Origin: Flavobacterium sasangense DSM 21067
GTDB lineage: Bacteria > Bacteroidota > Bacteroidia > Flavobacteriales > Flavobacteriaceae
NCBI RefSeq assembly: GCF_000686885.1
Contig: NZ_JMLU01000032.1
Location: forward strand, 1-34,238
Direction: 5' to 3'
Length of the DNA: 34,238 nt
Both the position numbers and the translations under genes were made by a program. The notes under the pieces were generated by a model, which saw only the letters and a list, made by a program, of their open reading frames with translations, was not told where the DNA came from and searched no databases. Shown here piece after piece: positions 25,861 to 33,595 of this stretch; within the stretch, counting starts at the first letter, position 1, and every line of letters begins with the position of its first letter.

Positions 25861-26292
25861 TTAGCTTAAATAGTCGGTTATTAATTTTTTGAACTCTTTG
25901 TCGTAAGAATCTATGTTTTCAAAAGTATCTATAGGATTTAACCAATAGTCTTTGTGAAGCCTTATCCAGTCTTTAGCTGCAACATAATTGTCAATTTTTT
26001 CTTTGTCATAATTGAAATGTGCTGCCACTCTTGAAAAGAAATTAAAGAGAAGTGTGCAATATATGTCATATCGCAAATATTCGTCCTTTTCAGAATTCTT
26101 ATTGTCATTCCAAGTTTTTATGAAAGTCGGGTTTTCTAAGTAAGGATACTGTAAAGCAGTTTTCAATAATGTGTCTAATTGGTCATCTAAATATTTCAGT
26201 TTATTACTTCTATTTATATATAGAGTAACAGTCGCTGAAGTTGCGGCTGAAATAATTGTAGCTATTCCTGCTGTCGTTAATGTTAGTTCCAT
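25861..26292 (-). CDS. Single-helix membrane partner of the caspase-like protease
   Basis: A 143-aa protein with no named family known to me. An N-terminal hydrophobic helix (residues 3-26, TLTTAGIATIISAATSATVT) is followed by a cytosolic-looking helical domain. That domain is rich in aromatic residues, with YPYLENPTFIKTWNDN, FFSRVAAHF and AKDWIRLHKDYW. It ends 1 nt before the caspase gene begins, so the two form an operon. Such one-helix proteins next to effectors are often sensors or anchors. Only ~25 bp separate its start from the GCCCATAAC boundary, so the promoter must lie outside or within the boundary repeat. Confidence 0.7.
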   Translation of the reverse strand: MELTLTTAGIATIISAATSATVTLYINRSNKLKYLDDQLDTLLKTALQYPYLENPTFIKTWNDNKNSEKDEYLRYDIYCTLLFNFFSRVAAHFNYDKEKIDNYVAAKDWIRLHKDYWLNPIDTFENIDSYDKEFKKLITDYLS

Positions 26293-26317
26293 ATTACTGT
26301 CTGTTTTTCTTAAGCTT

Positions 26318-26326
26318 GCCCATAAC
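26318..26326 (-). repeat. GCCCATAAC boundary repeat upstream of the caspase pair
   Basis: Exact inverse of GTTATGGGC at 25154-25162. It lies 25 bp upstream of the membrane-partner start codon. With the other copy it brackets a 1.17-kb two-gene unit. Confidence 0.5.
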
Positions 26327-26430
26327 TTGTATTTAAACGAAACTTTAATACTAGTATCTTAACCATAGGGAAAGATTAGTTAAAGAATTATTTATTTAGT
26401 TGTAAATAAAAAAATAAAATAACGATTGAT

Positions 26431-26467
26431 TTTACGGTGTTTTTGACTTTTTTTTACGGTGTTTTAC
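26431..26467 (+). repeat. Paired TTACGGTGTTTT repeat, left copy
   Basis: TTTACGGTGTTTTT starts at 26431 and TTTACGGTGTTTT recurs so that ACGGTG is 22 bp apart (26434 and 26456). The same pair with the same 22-bp period is at 30911-30948 in the same orientation. Together they flank the receptor cluster and look like recombination (att-like) or regulator-binding sites. Confidence 0.65.
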
Positions 26468-26526
26468 TTGTACTTTTCAATAAATATCATGGCAAATTTT
26501 AATAAATAAGCGATTCGGTTTAAAAA

Positions 26527-26697
26527 GGTAAATTTTTAAGTTTTTTACCCAATATTTCCTCATATGATATTGCTAAAACGGTTATCTTAGTTAACATTGG
26601 AGCGGTAGTTGATTTTACGATTTCATTACTTCTTATTAGCCTACATAAGGAGCTCAAAAATAAGTTTAGATCTATCCCGAAATGTTGGGAGTGGTGA
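26527..26697 (+). pseudogene. Decayed copy of the 50-aa membrane-peptide gene
   Basis: In one frame this reads KFLSFLPNISSYDIAKTVIL and continues with FTISLLL. It parallels TFLSIVPNIQSEDIAKTVIL and FTISLLLKSL of the gene at 10652-10804. There is no start codon after the in-frame TAA at 26521-26523, and the end runs past the old stop to TGA at 26695. DNA similarity continues downstream (taagttta..., ggtgac.tttgggtta) into the same kind of terminator. It is a relic of a second DUF5675-type operon; the upstream genes of that operon are absent here. Confidence 0.75.
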
Positions 26698-26717
26698 CAT
26701 TTGGGTTAAAAAAGATT

Positions 26718-26748
26718 AAAGCCAAGTCGTATGATTTGGCTTTTTTTT
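26718..26748 (+). terminator. Terminator retained with the relic gene
   Basis: AAAGCCAAGTC (26718-26728) pairs with GATTTGGCTTT (26733-26743) with one wobble, followed by a T run. It corresponds to 10846-10869 in the intact operon and could still stop transcription entering from the left. Confidence 0.7.
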
Positions 26749-26838
26749 AATTTATTATTAATTGTTTTAAAGAATAGTAGTTAAAATTATTTAACACAAA
26801 TTAATTATGGGTAAAATAATTATTTAAAAACGTTTTAT

Positions 26839-29469
26839 TTATAACGTAAATCTTACTTTGAATAGCGCTTGTCTTGGCCTTAAATTAAAATTTGTTTCTA
26901 CATAACTAAAATCGTTAATATTTATAGTTCTATAATTTGTTGTATTAAAAAGATTTGATAATTGGAATTCTAAATCTATTTTATTTTTTGTTAATGTATA
27001 TCTATAAATTAAATCTGTGAATATATTTTCTGTTCTTTCTGTAAATAAATTATTATTGATGTATTCTGATTTTATTGCAAAATATTGATTTTTAGCTGGA
27101 TAAATGTTTAAATTAAGAATATGACTTTGTTGGGTTACTGTTGGGTTTTCTTGATTTTGAGTTTTATTCTTTGAAAATGTCCAGTTAGCTTGATATTCAA
27201 CATTAATCTTGTCAGTAATATCTGTATCAATTTTATTACCAATTGTCAAGTTTTGATTTTTTATAGCTGTTAAATTGTTGTTTACTAATTGTTGAAAATT
27301 TTGAAGATTGAAAGTAGCATTTAGTGTAATATTAGATTTTATTTTGCTAAAATATTTACTAGCTCTTGTTGAAATGTTATGATTTTTTCTGTTATTATCT
27401 TGCTCTACTGCTTGTAATTCAGTGGCTCCAATAGTTGAAACTTGAGTTTGATATAGTAAATTATTTACACTTTTATTATTCACGTACATAACATTCCAAA
27501 ATAACGTTTTGATGGGATTGCGGTAGGCAATTCCAAAAGAGAAATTTTGATTTAAATTTTGTGGAATTGGGGCATTTATACGTTGTAAATTCCTGTAATT
27601 TTGTAAAATATAAGCATAATGTATTTGATTTATTGTGCCAAATTGATTTGAAAAATTGATTGAAGAATTAATTTTCCAAAATGAGTTTACGTCAAAGATT
27701 GCTGATAATCTCGGCTCAAAAGTTACCTGATTTAGATTTTCTGATGACTGTAAAGGATTATCTTTGATTTGAATGGTATGATGATTTATTGGTGTTGTCA
27801 ACTCAAATCGCCATTTATTTTTTTTATATTGAGTTGTAATATTTAAATATAATTTAGAACGAAACCAATCTAAATTATTTGAAAATTCATTACCTAAATT
27901 AAAGTTTTCCGAAGTTAGAATTTCACTATTAAGTTGTTGATTTTCTATTTGAAAGCCAACTTTTGGTTCTATTGAGAATCTTTTTATTGCTTTTGTAAAA
28001 CTGATAGAGTTGTTAGTATAAAAAGTATTTAAATCAACTTGCTGTTTAACTTCATCATATGGGAGGTTATTGTTTAGTATATTCTCAAATTGTCCTGGGT
28101 TTACAGTTAAAGTTTGAGGGGTTTTATTTAGACCTACATAAGAGTTTAAAGTTATCATTTGTTTACCCAAAGGAAAGATATTTTTTAAATTATTTGAAAT
28201 TCTAAAAAACTCATTATTCAATTGTTGATTTATTGGTTCATTATTTAATACAATATTACCTTTTTGACTATCCCAAAATCCTTGAAACTCCAAGCTATTT
28301 TTGAAATAATTTTTATCAGCATTTTTTTGTAGTGTAATATTTGTTTGTAATGAATTATAAAATGATTGATTATATTTTTCTTCTAAAATAGTAATAGTAT
28401 TAACAGGTGTAATAAACTCTGTATTGGTATAACCTTTTTGTTGTTGATAATCATTTAGGTATGATAAATTTATACGCAGTTCATAATTATTATTGAGTTT
28501 TTGCAAATAATTTCCAGATAGTAAATGGATATTATTATCTAACCATCTTTTTTCAGAAAAATTTGGGGTAGCTAATTGTTGAATGCTTAACCAATCTGTT
28601 TTTTCAGAATTGTTTTCAAATTGATTGATTAAATCTTCAATAGTTAATTTTTTTAGTTGAGAGGCAACATTAACTCCTGTGTTATTAGTTTGGTAAGTAG
28701 CAAGCATTTGCGTTTTCTTTGTAAAAAGCATTGGTGTAATATTAGCATCCCAAAGCAAAGGATTAAATCCACTTCCTAAACTAGCTTGTCCTGTAAAAGT
28801 ATAAGCATTTTTAAGTTTGATATTTAAAGCTGCTTGGTCAGAAAACTTTAAACTATCTAAAGCTCTAATGGGTTGATGATTTTCTAAAATTTGAACTTGT
28901 GTAACTTCTTTAAATGGTAAATTTTCATTGGCTAAATTATATTTACCTTCAAGCAAATCTAACCCTTCAATGTAATATTTATTAATAGGTCTTCCTTGAT
29001 ATAGAATTTTACCATCACTCAAAACTTCAATGCCTGGCATTCGTTTTAAAACGTCTCCTATACTTCTGTCTTGTTCTTTAGAAAATGAATTTACAAAATA
29101 CTTAATTGTATCACCTTTTTGTTTAATAGGTGAAGTTTTTACAATAATTTCTTTTAATTCAAATGATTTTTCATTTAAAATAAAATTTTTTGTATTGGAA
29201 TTATTTTTGATAGTTTCAGTAATAGTTTCATAGCTCATACATCTTACTTGAATGTCAATTTCATTGTATGATGATGAGAAAGTAATACTATAAATACCTT
29301 TGCTGTCTGAAATAGCATAAGCAATAACATCATCTGTACCTTTTTTAAGTATTAAGACACTTGAATTTGGAACAGGTTTGTTGCTGTTATCAAATATAGT
29401 ACCCTTTATTATAGTTTGGGAATAAATAGTATTATTTATGAAAATAATTAGCCAAAATAATTTTTTCAT
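26839..29469 (-). CDS. Outer-membrane beta-barrel receptor with carboxypeptidase-like N-domain
   Basis: This 876-aa protein has a signal peptide (residues 1-18, MKKLFWLIIFINNTIYSQ). A carboxypeptidase-regulatory-like beta-sandwich follows (about 20-100, IKGTIFDNSNKPVPNSSVLI). A TonB-receptor-type plug domain (~105-225) contains DRSIGDVLKRMPGIEVLSDG and KYYIEGLDLLEGKYNLA. The rest is an Asn/Gln/Thr-rich 600-residue barrel with many alternating aromatic strands, ending RQALFKVRFTL. It should sit in the outer membrane and move or bind an unknown ligand. I see no SusD partner, so it is not a standard glycan system. It directly abuts the GLPGLI gene (0-nt gap) and lies downstream of a small secreted protein gene, suggesting a peptide- or metal-related role. 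Confidence 0.85.
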   Translation of the reverse strand: MKKLFWLIIFINNTIYSQTIIKGTIFDNSNKPVPNSSVLILKKGTDDVIAYAISDSKGIYSITFSSSYNEIDIQVRCMSYETITETIKNNSNTKNFILNEKSFELKEIIVKTSPIKQKGDTIKYFVNSFSKEQDRSIGDVLKRMPGIEVLSDGKILYQGRPINKYYIEGLDLLEGKYNLANENLPFKEVTQVQILENHQPIRALDSLKFSDQAALNIKLKNAYTFTGQASLGSGFNPLLWDANITPMLFTKKTQMLATYQTNNTGVNVASQLKKLTIEDLINQFENNSEKTDWLSIQQLATPNFSEKRWLDNNIHLLSGNYLQKLNNNYELRINLSYLNDYQQQKGYTNTEFITPVNTITILEEKYNQSFYNSLQTNITLQKNADKNYFKNSLEFQGFWDSQKGNIVLNNEPINQQLNNEFFRISNNLKNIFPLGKQMITLNSYVGLNKTPQTLTVNPGQFENILNNNLPYDEVKQQVDLNTFYTNNSISFTKAIKRFSIEPKVGFQIENQQLNSEILTSENFNLGNEFSNNLDWFRSKLYLNITTQYKKNKWRFELTTPINHHTIQIKDNPLQSSENLNQVTFEPRLSAIFDVNSFWKINSSINFSNQFGTINQIHYAYILQNYRNLQRINAPIPQNLNQNFSFGIAYRNPIKTLFWNVMYVNNKSVNNLLYQTQVSTIGATELQAVEQDNNRKNHNISTRASKYFSKIKSNITLNATFNLQNFQQLVNNNLTAIKNQNLTIGNKIDTDITDKINVEYQANWTFSKNKTQNQENPTVTQQSHILNLNIYPAKNQYFAIKSEYINNNLFTERTENIFTDLIYRYTLTKNKIDLEFQLSNLFNTTNYRTININDFSYVETNFNLRPRQALFKVRFTL

Positions 29470-30246
29470 TTAGTCTTTTAATTCTATTGGGTTGTTAAAT
29501 TTTTTATTTAATTCACGATGTTTATTATCATATTTATCCATACCTTCTTTTGGCAAATTAAGGTTTGAATTAGATAAAATAATTGAAGGTTTAATTTTTA
29601 TATTATTTTGTAATTGTATCAAATCTTGTTTTGATATTTTAGTGTATTTTTTTCTCTCTGTATAGTTTTTCATATTTTGTATTTCTTTTACAGAAAGTAA
29701 TTGGAAATGATAATGTTTTTTACTATCAAATAATTCAACAACTAATCCAGGTAAACCATTAAATTTATATGGACCTGAATTTATTGGTATTTCAATTGTG
29801 TACCAAGCAAAATAACTTCTGCCTTTAAAAGTAGTTTTTGCTAATTTACATTTAAAATTTTCAATAGTTTTAATTGTATCATTAATAAAATCCCATTCTA
29901 CATTATCAATATTTTCAACATAGAATCTGTGCGATGGAGAATAATCAATAAAATAACTACATATATTGTCTTCTTTAACAATCTTATATTTGAATTCAGG
30001 TTTTGGTAAGCCAAATAATGAATAAGGATTATCTGTTGATGAAATTGAATCTTTTTTAAATAAATTTTCAGATTGAAAAATTGATACATTATTAATTATA
30101 TCTAGGTACATAATTTCTCTATTAACACTTTGTGTGTCTAATGAATCTTTTTGAAAGTCTAATAAATATTTAATTCGATAATTTCCATTTTGAGCAAAAG
30201 TTATTAAACTAATAAATATAACGACAATATTTAAAATAAATCTCAT
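29470..30246 (-). CDS. GLPGLI family secreted protein
   Basis: A 258-aa protein with a signal peptide (MRFILNIVVIFISLITFAQ, 1-19) and the family hallmark GLPGLV at 164-169 within PYKFNGLPGLVVELFDSKKH. Upstream is KCKLAKTTFKGRSYFAWYT, another conserved block of the family (TIGR01200 type). GLPGLI proteins are periplasmic or exported proteins of Bacteroidetes, usually next to outer-membrane receptors, and their role is not established. Here the stop codon immediately precedes the receptor ATG, so the two are co-translated. A strong hairpin 21 bp before its start separates it from the secreted small-protein gene. Confidence 0.85.
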   Translation of the reverse strand: MRFILNIVVIFISLITFAQNGNYRIKYLLDFQKDSLDTQSVNREIMYLDIINNVSIFQSENLFKKDSISSTDNPYSLFGLPKPEFKYKIVKEDNICSYFIDYSPSHRFYVENIDNVEWDFINDTIKTIENFKCKLAKTTFKGRSYFAWYTIEIPINSGPYKFNGLPGLVVELFDSKKHYHFQLLSVKEIQNMKNYTERKKYTKISKQDLIQLQNNIKIKPSIILSNSNLNLPKEGMDKYDNKHRELNKKFNNPIELKD

Positions 30247-30266
30247 AATATTAAATTTTAAGTGAA

Positions 30267-30294
30267 AGAACTGCCTAAAAATTTAGGCAGTTCT
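30267..30294 (-). terminator. Strong intra-operon hairpin (attenuator/terminator)
   Basis: Thirteen-base perfect arms (AGAACTGCCTAAA and TTTAGGCAGTTCT) enclose a 2-nt loop. It lies between the small secreted protein gene (ends 30317) and the GLPGLI gene (starts 30246). Read leftward it is followed by tttcactt, not a pure T run, so it may only partly terminate or may protect the 3' end of the upstream message. Either would make the small protein more abundant than the receptor. Confidence 0.7.
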
Positions 30295-30316
30295 ATAATA
30301 ATGGATGAATGCTATA

Positions 30317-30610
30317 TTAACATCCACCATCCCATTCCCATAAGAACATCATAATTTCCATTGTTGACCAGCCATCACCTCCTGTGATATGCCAAACACC
30401 ACCACAAGAATCATAAAAAATAAAATCAACTTTTTTTACAATTTTGATTTGATGGTTTTCAACCATAGTTTTAAAAGTTGTAAAATCTACAGATTTTATA
30501 ACTTCTTCACTTTTAATTAATAAATTAGTTTCTTTTACATCACAGTTTGAAGAAGCAAAAGAAAATGATCCGATTAGCATAAAAGCTAAAGATAAGAATA
30601 AATTTTTCAT
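30317..30610 (-). CDS. Small secreted protein with Cys/Trp-rich C-terminus
   Basis: Ninety-seven residues begin with a classic signal peptide (MKNLFLSLAFMLIGSFSFAS, 1-20). A charged linker (NLLIKSEEVIKSVDFTTFKT) follows. The C-terminal 29 residues open at C69 (CGGVWHITGG), carry W73, W81, W91 and W93, and close at C97. The mature form would have C23, C69 and C97. The flavobacterial signal-peptide type (MKNLFLSLAFMLIG) is one I recall in families of small exported proteins with variable tails. It is the first gene of the unit with the GLPGLI protein and the receptor, so it may be a ligand, a bacteriocin-like peptide or a metal-binding carrier. No function can be assigned. Confidence 0.7.
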   Translation of the reverse strand: MKNLFLSLAFMLIGSFSFASSNCDVKETNLLIKSEEVIKSVDFTTFKTMVENHQIKIVKKVDFIFYDSCGGVWHITGGDGWSTMEIMMFLWEWDGGC

Positions 30611-30956
30611 TTAATTAAAAATTATTATACACCATTTATATTTAGGACTTGTGTGATTAGTTTTCGCCCTATTGCAATTTTTTCGTGTTTGCAATATCAC
30701 TATTTCATTTTTTTCTTTGAGTAATGAACAAATCTCGCAATTCGTAGCTACTGAATGTTTTTAAGAACGCTATTTTATGCCTAATGTTGGTCAATAGTTC
30801 CATACAACTCTTTTATATGAAAAACTTTCAAGCATATATATATCTTATAGATGATATTAACGAAATTTCAATTTAAAACTTTTTAAATTAAAACATATAA
30901 AAAATTAATATTTTACGGTGTTTTTGGAAAAAAATTACGGTGTTTTTTGTTGGTTT
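30611..30956. other. Gene-free stretch with right TTACGGTG repeat pair
   Basis: No gene is visible. TTTTACGGTGTTTTT (30911-30925) and TTACGGTGTTTTTT (30935-30948) repeat the pair seen at 26431-26467, with ACGGTG again 22 bp apart. The promoter of the secreted-protein gene must lie at its left side, but I see no clear TAnnTTTG box there. Confidence 0.6.
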
Positions 30957-31571
30957 TTATTGTTTTACTAGAATATAAGCATGTAAATAGCAAAGTGCTA
31001 TAGTATTCTTTTGATTACCTCCTAATTGTCCTATCTCAATAAATGCGATATCATTAGCAAAAGCCTTTTCTCCAATTAAATGTTCAATGTGAACATAAAC
31101 TGCTTCTCGAAGTCTTGTATTGTCTTTGTGGATGATGTAGTTTTTGAGTAACACTTTTATTCCTAAATCGGTTGGTTTGTTGGAGTTTTCTAATGGTATG
31201 AAATACATTTCACTTATTCGTAATGTGATGCCGTAGAAGTCAAGTGGTTTTTCGGTGCCGTTTTCGTATTTGGTTAGGTTGGTTTCGGGTTGGAGGAATG
31301 CGGTTATTTTCCAACGTTCTACAACTGGTGCATGATGGACTAGCAATTCTACTTCTTTGAAAAGATAAGGATTTCCGTTTGCGGTGATGATTAACTCTGC
31401 ACCGTTTTTTTTGTTTTTGATGATGAGGTCTAAGTCTTTGTTGTATTGATGAAGTATTTGGATTAGTTTATTGAAATGAATTTTTAGTTCGTCATTTGGG
31501 ATTTCGTTTAGGAGTAGGAAGACAAAGTTGTTTTGTTCGAAGTAGTTCCAGAAGTTGGATATTGTGTTCAT
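30957..31571 (-). CDS. Unknown protein of the replication/excision module
   Basis: I do not recognise the family. Starting at the ATG at 31571 gives 204 aa beginning MNTISNFWNYFEQNNFVFLL. The upstream ATG at 31613 would add 14 residues from a repetitive 'cacaaag' stretch and is less likely. The protein is soluble and alpha/beta. It has a helical N-third (IHFNKLIQILHQYNKDLDLI), a strand-rich centre with LFKEVELLVHHAPVVERWKI and LDFYGITLRISEMYF, and a conserved-looking end LREAVYVHIEHLIGE, then FIEIGQLGG. It follows the DnaC-like gene in a conserved-looking order of Bacteroidetes integrative elements, but its part in the process is unknown. Confidence 0.65.
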   Translation of the reverse strand: MNTISNFWNYFEQNNFVFLLLNEIPNDELKIHFNKLIQILHQYNKDLDLIIKNKKNGAELIITANGNPYLFKEVELLVHHAPVVERWKITAFLQPETNLTKYENGTEKPLDFYGITLRISEMYFIPLENSNKPTDLGIKVLLKNYIIHKDNTRLREAVYVHIEHLIGEKAFANDIAFIEIGQLGGNQKNTIALCYLHAYILVKQ

Positions 31572-31726
31572 TTTGTTATTTTTTTTTAACCACAAAGAGC
31601 ACAAAGAAGGCACAAAGTTCCCGAAGCTTAATTATCTCTTATCTGGTGTTGATTTATCATAAGCAATTAAATAGACCATTTACTCACGCTTTATTATTAT
31701 TTTTTTGGTGTTCGTGATTATGCAAT

Positions 31727-32341
31727 TTATTTACGTTTGTCTTTAGCTACATTGTCGAATGCTATTAAATTGCATAATTCTCGTAATCTTGAGCGAACTC
31801 GGTTGCCGTAGTGCTTTTCTATTTCGGTGGCGGATAGGTTTGTGGTTATGTGGGTTTGGAGTTTTTTTGAAATGAATAGATCATATCGGCTTAATAGAAT
31901 TTCTGCCATTACATTGCATTCGTTACCGAAATATTTTAGATTGTTTTCTGTTCCTAAATCGTCAAAACAATAGGTTCTTGGTTCGGATTGGTAGAGTTTT
32001 CCATTACTGTATTTGTGAATTATTTGGTAGCCGTCCTGGATAAATTCAAAGCTTATGTCTCTGCATGGTTTTACAGAAAATTTATTCCCAATTGGGGCTA
32101 AATGTTTCATTAGGGTCATTAATGAAGTTTTACCACAACCAATAGGTCCGGTTAATAGGATGCCTTTTTCTAAATCGATGTTGAATTGATAGCAGGCTTG
32201 TTCATCCTTCAAAAAGTATGCAATTAGTTTGTATATTATTTCATGGTCTGTTTCAAAGATTTTGAATTTCTTACCATACAACTCAATTCCTTTTTTTTCT
32301 AACCAAGCAATGATTTCTAAATAACTTAATGTCGTATTCAT
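31727..32341 (-). CDS. DnaC-like AAA+ ATPase (helicase loader)
   Basis: This 204-aa ATPase has Walker A LTGPIGCGKTS (about residues 63-73), Walker B TYCFDDLG (~127-134) and an arginine-finger-like RSRLREL near the C-terminus, with the LLSRYD and THITTNLSATEIEKHYG blocks of DnaC/IstB-type proteins. It would load the replicative helicase onto a mobile element's origin. An N-terminal ~30-residue segment (YLEIIAWLEKKGIELYG) is shared with the 40-aa ORF just upstream, with which it overlaps by 4 nt. The neighbours (HTH protein and RepA/DnaD-like protein) form the usual Bacteroidetes replication module of integrative elements or plasmids. Confidence 0.8.
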   Translation of the reverse strand: MNTTLSYLEIIAWLEKKGIELYGKKFKIFETDHEIIYKLIAYFLKDEQACYQFNIDLEKGILLTGPIGCGKTSLMTLMKHLAPIGNKFSVKPCRDISFEFIQDGYQIIHKYSNGKLYQSEPRTYCFDDLGTENNLKYFGNECNVMAEILLSRYDLFISKKLQTHITTNLSATEIEKHYGNRVRSRLRELCNLIAFDNVAKDKRK

Positions 32342-32460
32342 AACTTATAATTTTTATACCTGACTGCCACTGGCAGTCCTCCTCTTAATATCAAATCTTT
32401 GGTTTGTAGCCAATTAATTATTTCGGGGTAGTTGTAATTGGTTTTTATTTCTGTTTCCAT
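32338..32460 (-). CDS. 40-aa ORF coupled to the DnaC-like gene
   Basis: Forty residues run METEIKTNYNYPEIINWLQT to the end RYKNYKL. Its stop overlaps the ATG of the DnaC-like gene (ATGA). The piece YPEIINWLQTKDLILRGG resembles YLEIIAWLEKKGIELYGKK at the start of that ATPase, so it may be a duplicated N-terminal module. Coupled translation and family resemblance support it, but it is short and could be only a leader peptide. Confidence 0.5.
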   Translation of the reverse strand: METEIKTNYNYPEIINWLQTKDLILRGGLPVAVRYKNYKL

Positions 32461-32564
32461 AGTTTAAGGTTTAAACGCAAAGAGCGCAAGGGTTCAACGC
32501 AATGTTCGCAAAGATTTTTTGCCACGGATTAAAAGGATTAGCACAGATTTACACACAATGACAG
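32461..32564. repeat. Degenerate 'gcaaag' intergenic repeat
   Basis: A run of related units (cgcaaagagcgcaag, gttcgcaaagatt) and the string ccacggattaaaaggatt, cacagattt. Similar acaaagagcacaaagaagg units are at 31590-31612. Such strings are scattered widely between genes in Flavobacteria as far as I know; no gene is present. Confidence 0.5.
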
Positions 32565-33416
32565 TTACAAAGGCTCTGAATAGTCTTTATCGGTTGCTGT
32601 ATTGAGTTGTTTTGCTCTGTTAGGTTGTTCTGCATTTGAAATGAATTTTGGTGCGTTAATAATCCAATTTTGTGCTGCTGCTTGCCAATCTACCATTGGT
32701 GTTTTGCCTCCGACTAACCAACCAACACTTTTGAAGTAATTGAAAAATTTTTGGGCTTCTTGTTCGGGGAAGTTGTTTTCTAGGTAATAGGTTTTGACTT
32801 CTTCGATTGATGGCTGTAACTTTTCTTCTTTTTCTTTTTTCGCGGAACTTTTTTCTTTTTGAGTTCCCTCGACTTCGCTCGGGATGACAATTTTATCTGA
32901 GGAATTATTTATTTCTTCAAAATTTTTTGTTTGCTTTTCCAAGTTTGAAATGTTTTTTTTGTTTAAAAGGTTTGTATTGTTTATATAGTTTATAGAAGGT
33001 ACTACTGCTTGTTCAGTACCTGTTTCACTACTAGTACAAGACTTGTTCAAAGCTTGTTCATTGACTTGTTCAAAAAGAAGTTCATTTTTTGGTTTTCTTT
33101 CTGATTTTGGAACTGGTTTTAAATCATCTGAAAAGTTGAATAAAATGACATGACTACCTTTGAATGGGTTGTAGGAAGGTTGGTAATTGATGTAGCCCAA
33201 ACTGTGTAAGTTTTTTAAGCATTTGTGATAGGTTGCTTTTGAGCTTATTTTGCTGATACGCATGACCTCATCGCGATTTATACTAATGGGATTTTTGAAG
33301 CGGTTGCAGTTCCAGAATTGGAATAAAGCAATGTATAAGCTTACGTGCGTTGGGTTTAGTGTTCGGTCGAGGGCTACTTTTTCGAAGAAACCGGTTAGGT
33401 GTTTGATGTAGTTCAT
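32565..33416 (-). CDS. RepA/DnaD-like replication protein with winged helix
   Basis: This 283-aa protein has an N-terminal winged-helix region (residues 1-100) with HVSLYIALFQFWNCNRF, INRDEVMRISKISSKATYHK and LHSLGYINYQPS, typical of replication initiators of Bacteroidetes mobile elements. A long Lys/Glu/Ser-rich linker (~105-200) follows. A C-terminal DnaD/DnaT-like stretch (EEVKTYYLENNFPEQEAQKF and VDWQAAAQNWI) ends it. The function is probably to bind the element's origin and work with the DnaC-like loader encoded next. The linker contains a low-complexity run (PSEVEGTQKEKSSAKKEKEE), a read-through of an intergenic-type repeat seen in these genomes, so it may be variable in length between strains. 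Confidence 0.75.
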   Translation of the reverse strand: MNYIKHLTGFFEKVALDRTLNPTHVSLYIALFQFWNCNRFKNPISINRDEVMRISKISSKATYHKCLKNLHSLGYINYQPSYNPFKGSHVILFNFSDDLKPVPKSERKPKNELLFEQVNEQALNKSCTSSETGTEQAVVPSINYINNTNLLNKKNISNLEKQTKNFEEINNSSDKIVIPSEVEGTQKEKSSAKKEKEEKLQPSIEEVKTYYLENNFPEQEAQKFFNYFKSVGWLVGGKTPMVDWQAAAQNWIINAPKFISNAEQPNRAKQLNTATDKDYSEPL

Positions 33417-33418
33417 GA

Positions 33419-33595
33419 ACTAGTGATTAGTAATTAGTGAATGGTTAATGGTGAATAGTGATTAGTAAAAAGTGATTAGTAAAAAGTGAAAAGTGAAGAG
33501 TGATTCGACTTCGTTCAAACAGCTTTTCATTTTTACTAATTCTTCGACTTTTTGACGCTCAACTGCGGACTCTAATGTCGTTTTTAAATTGGGTA
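33419..33595. repeat. Tandem degenerate 'agtgattagtaa' repeat
   Basis: From about 33423 to 33500 units of gtgattagtaa, gtgaatggtta, gtgaaaagt repeat with a 7-13 bp drift. The remainder up to 33595 holds gacttcgttc/tcttcgactt strings without a gene. Such repeats are common in Flavobacterium intergenic DNA. Confidence 0.6.

Noticed and set aside
33501..33595. Inverted 'cttcg' strings as a terminator for the HTH gene
   Set aside because: They are part of a repetitive, drifting intergenic sequence without a stable stem followed by T.
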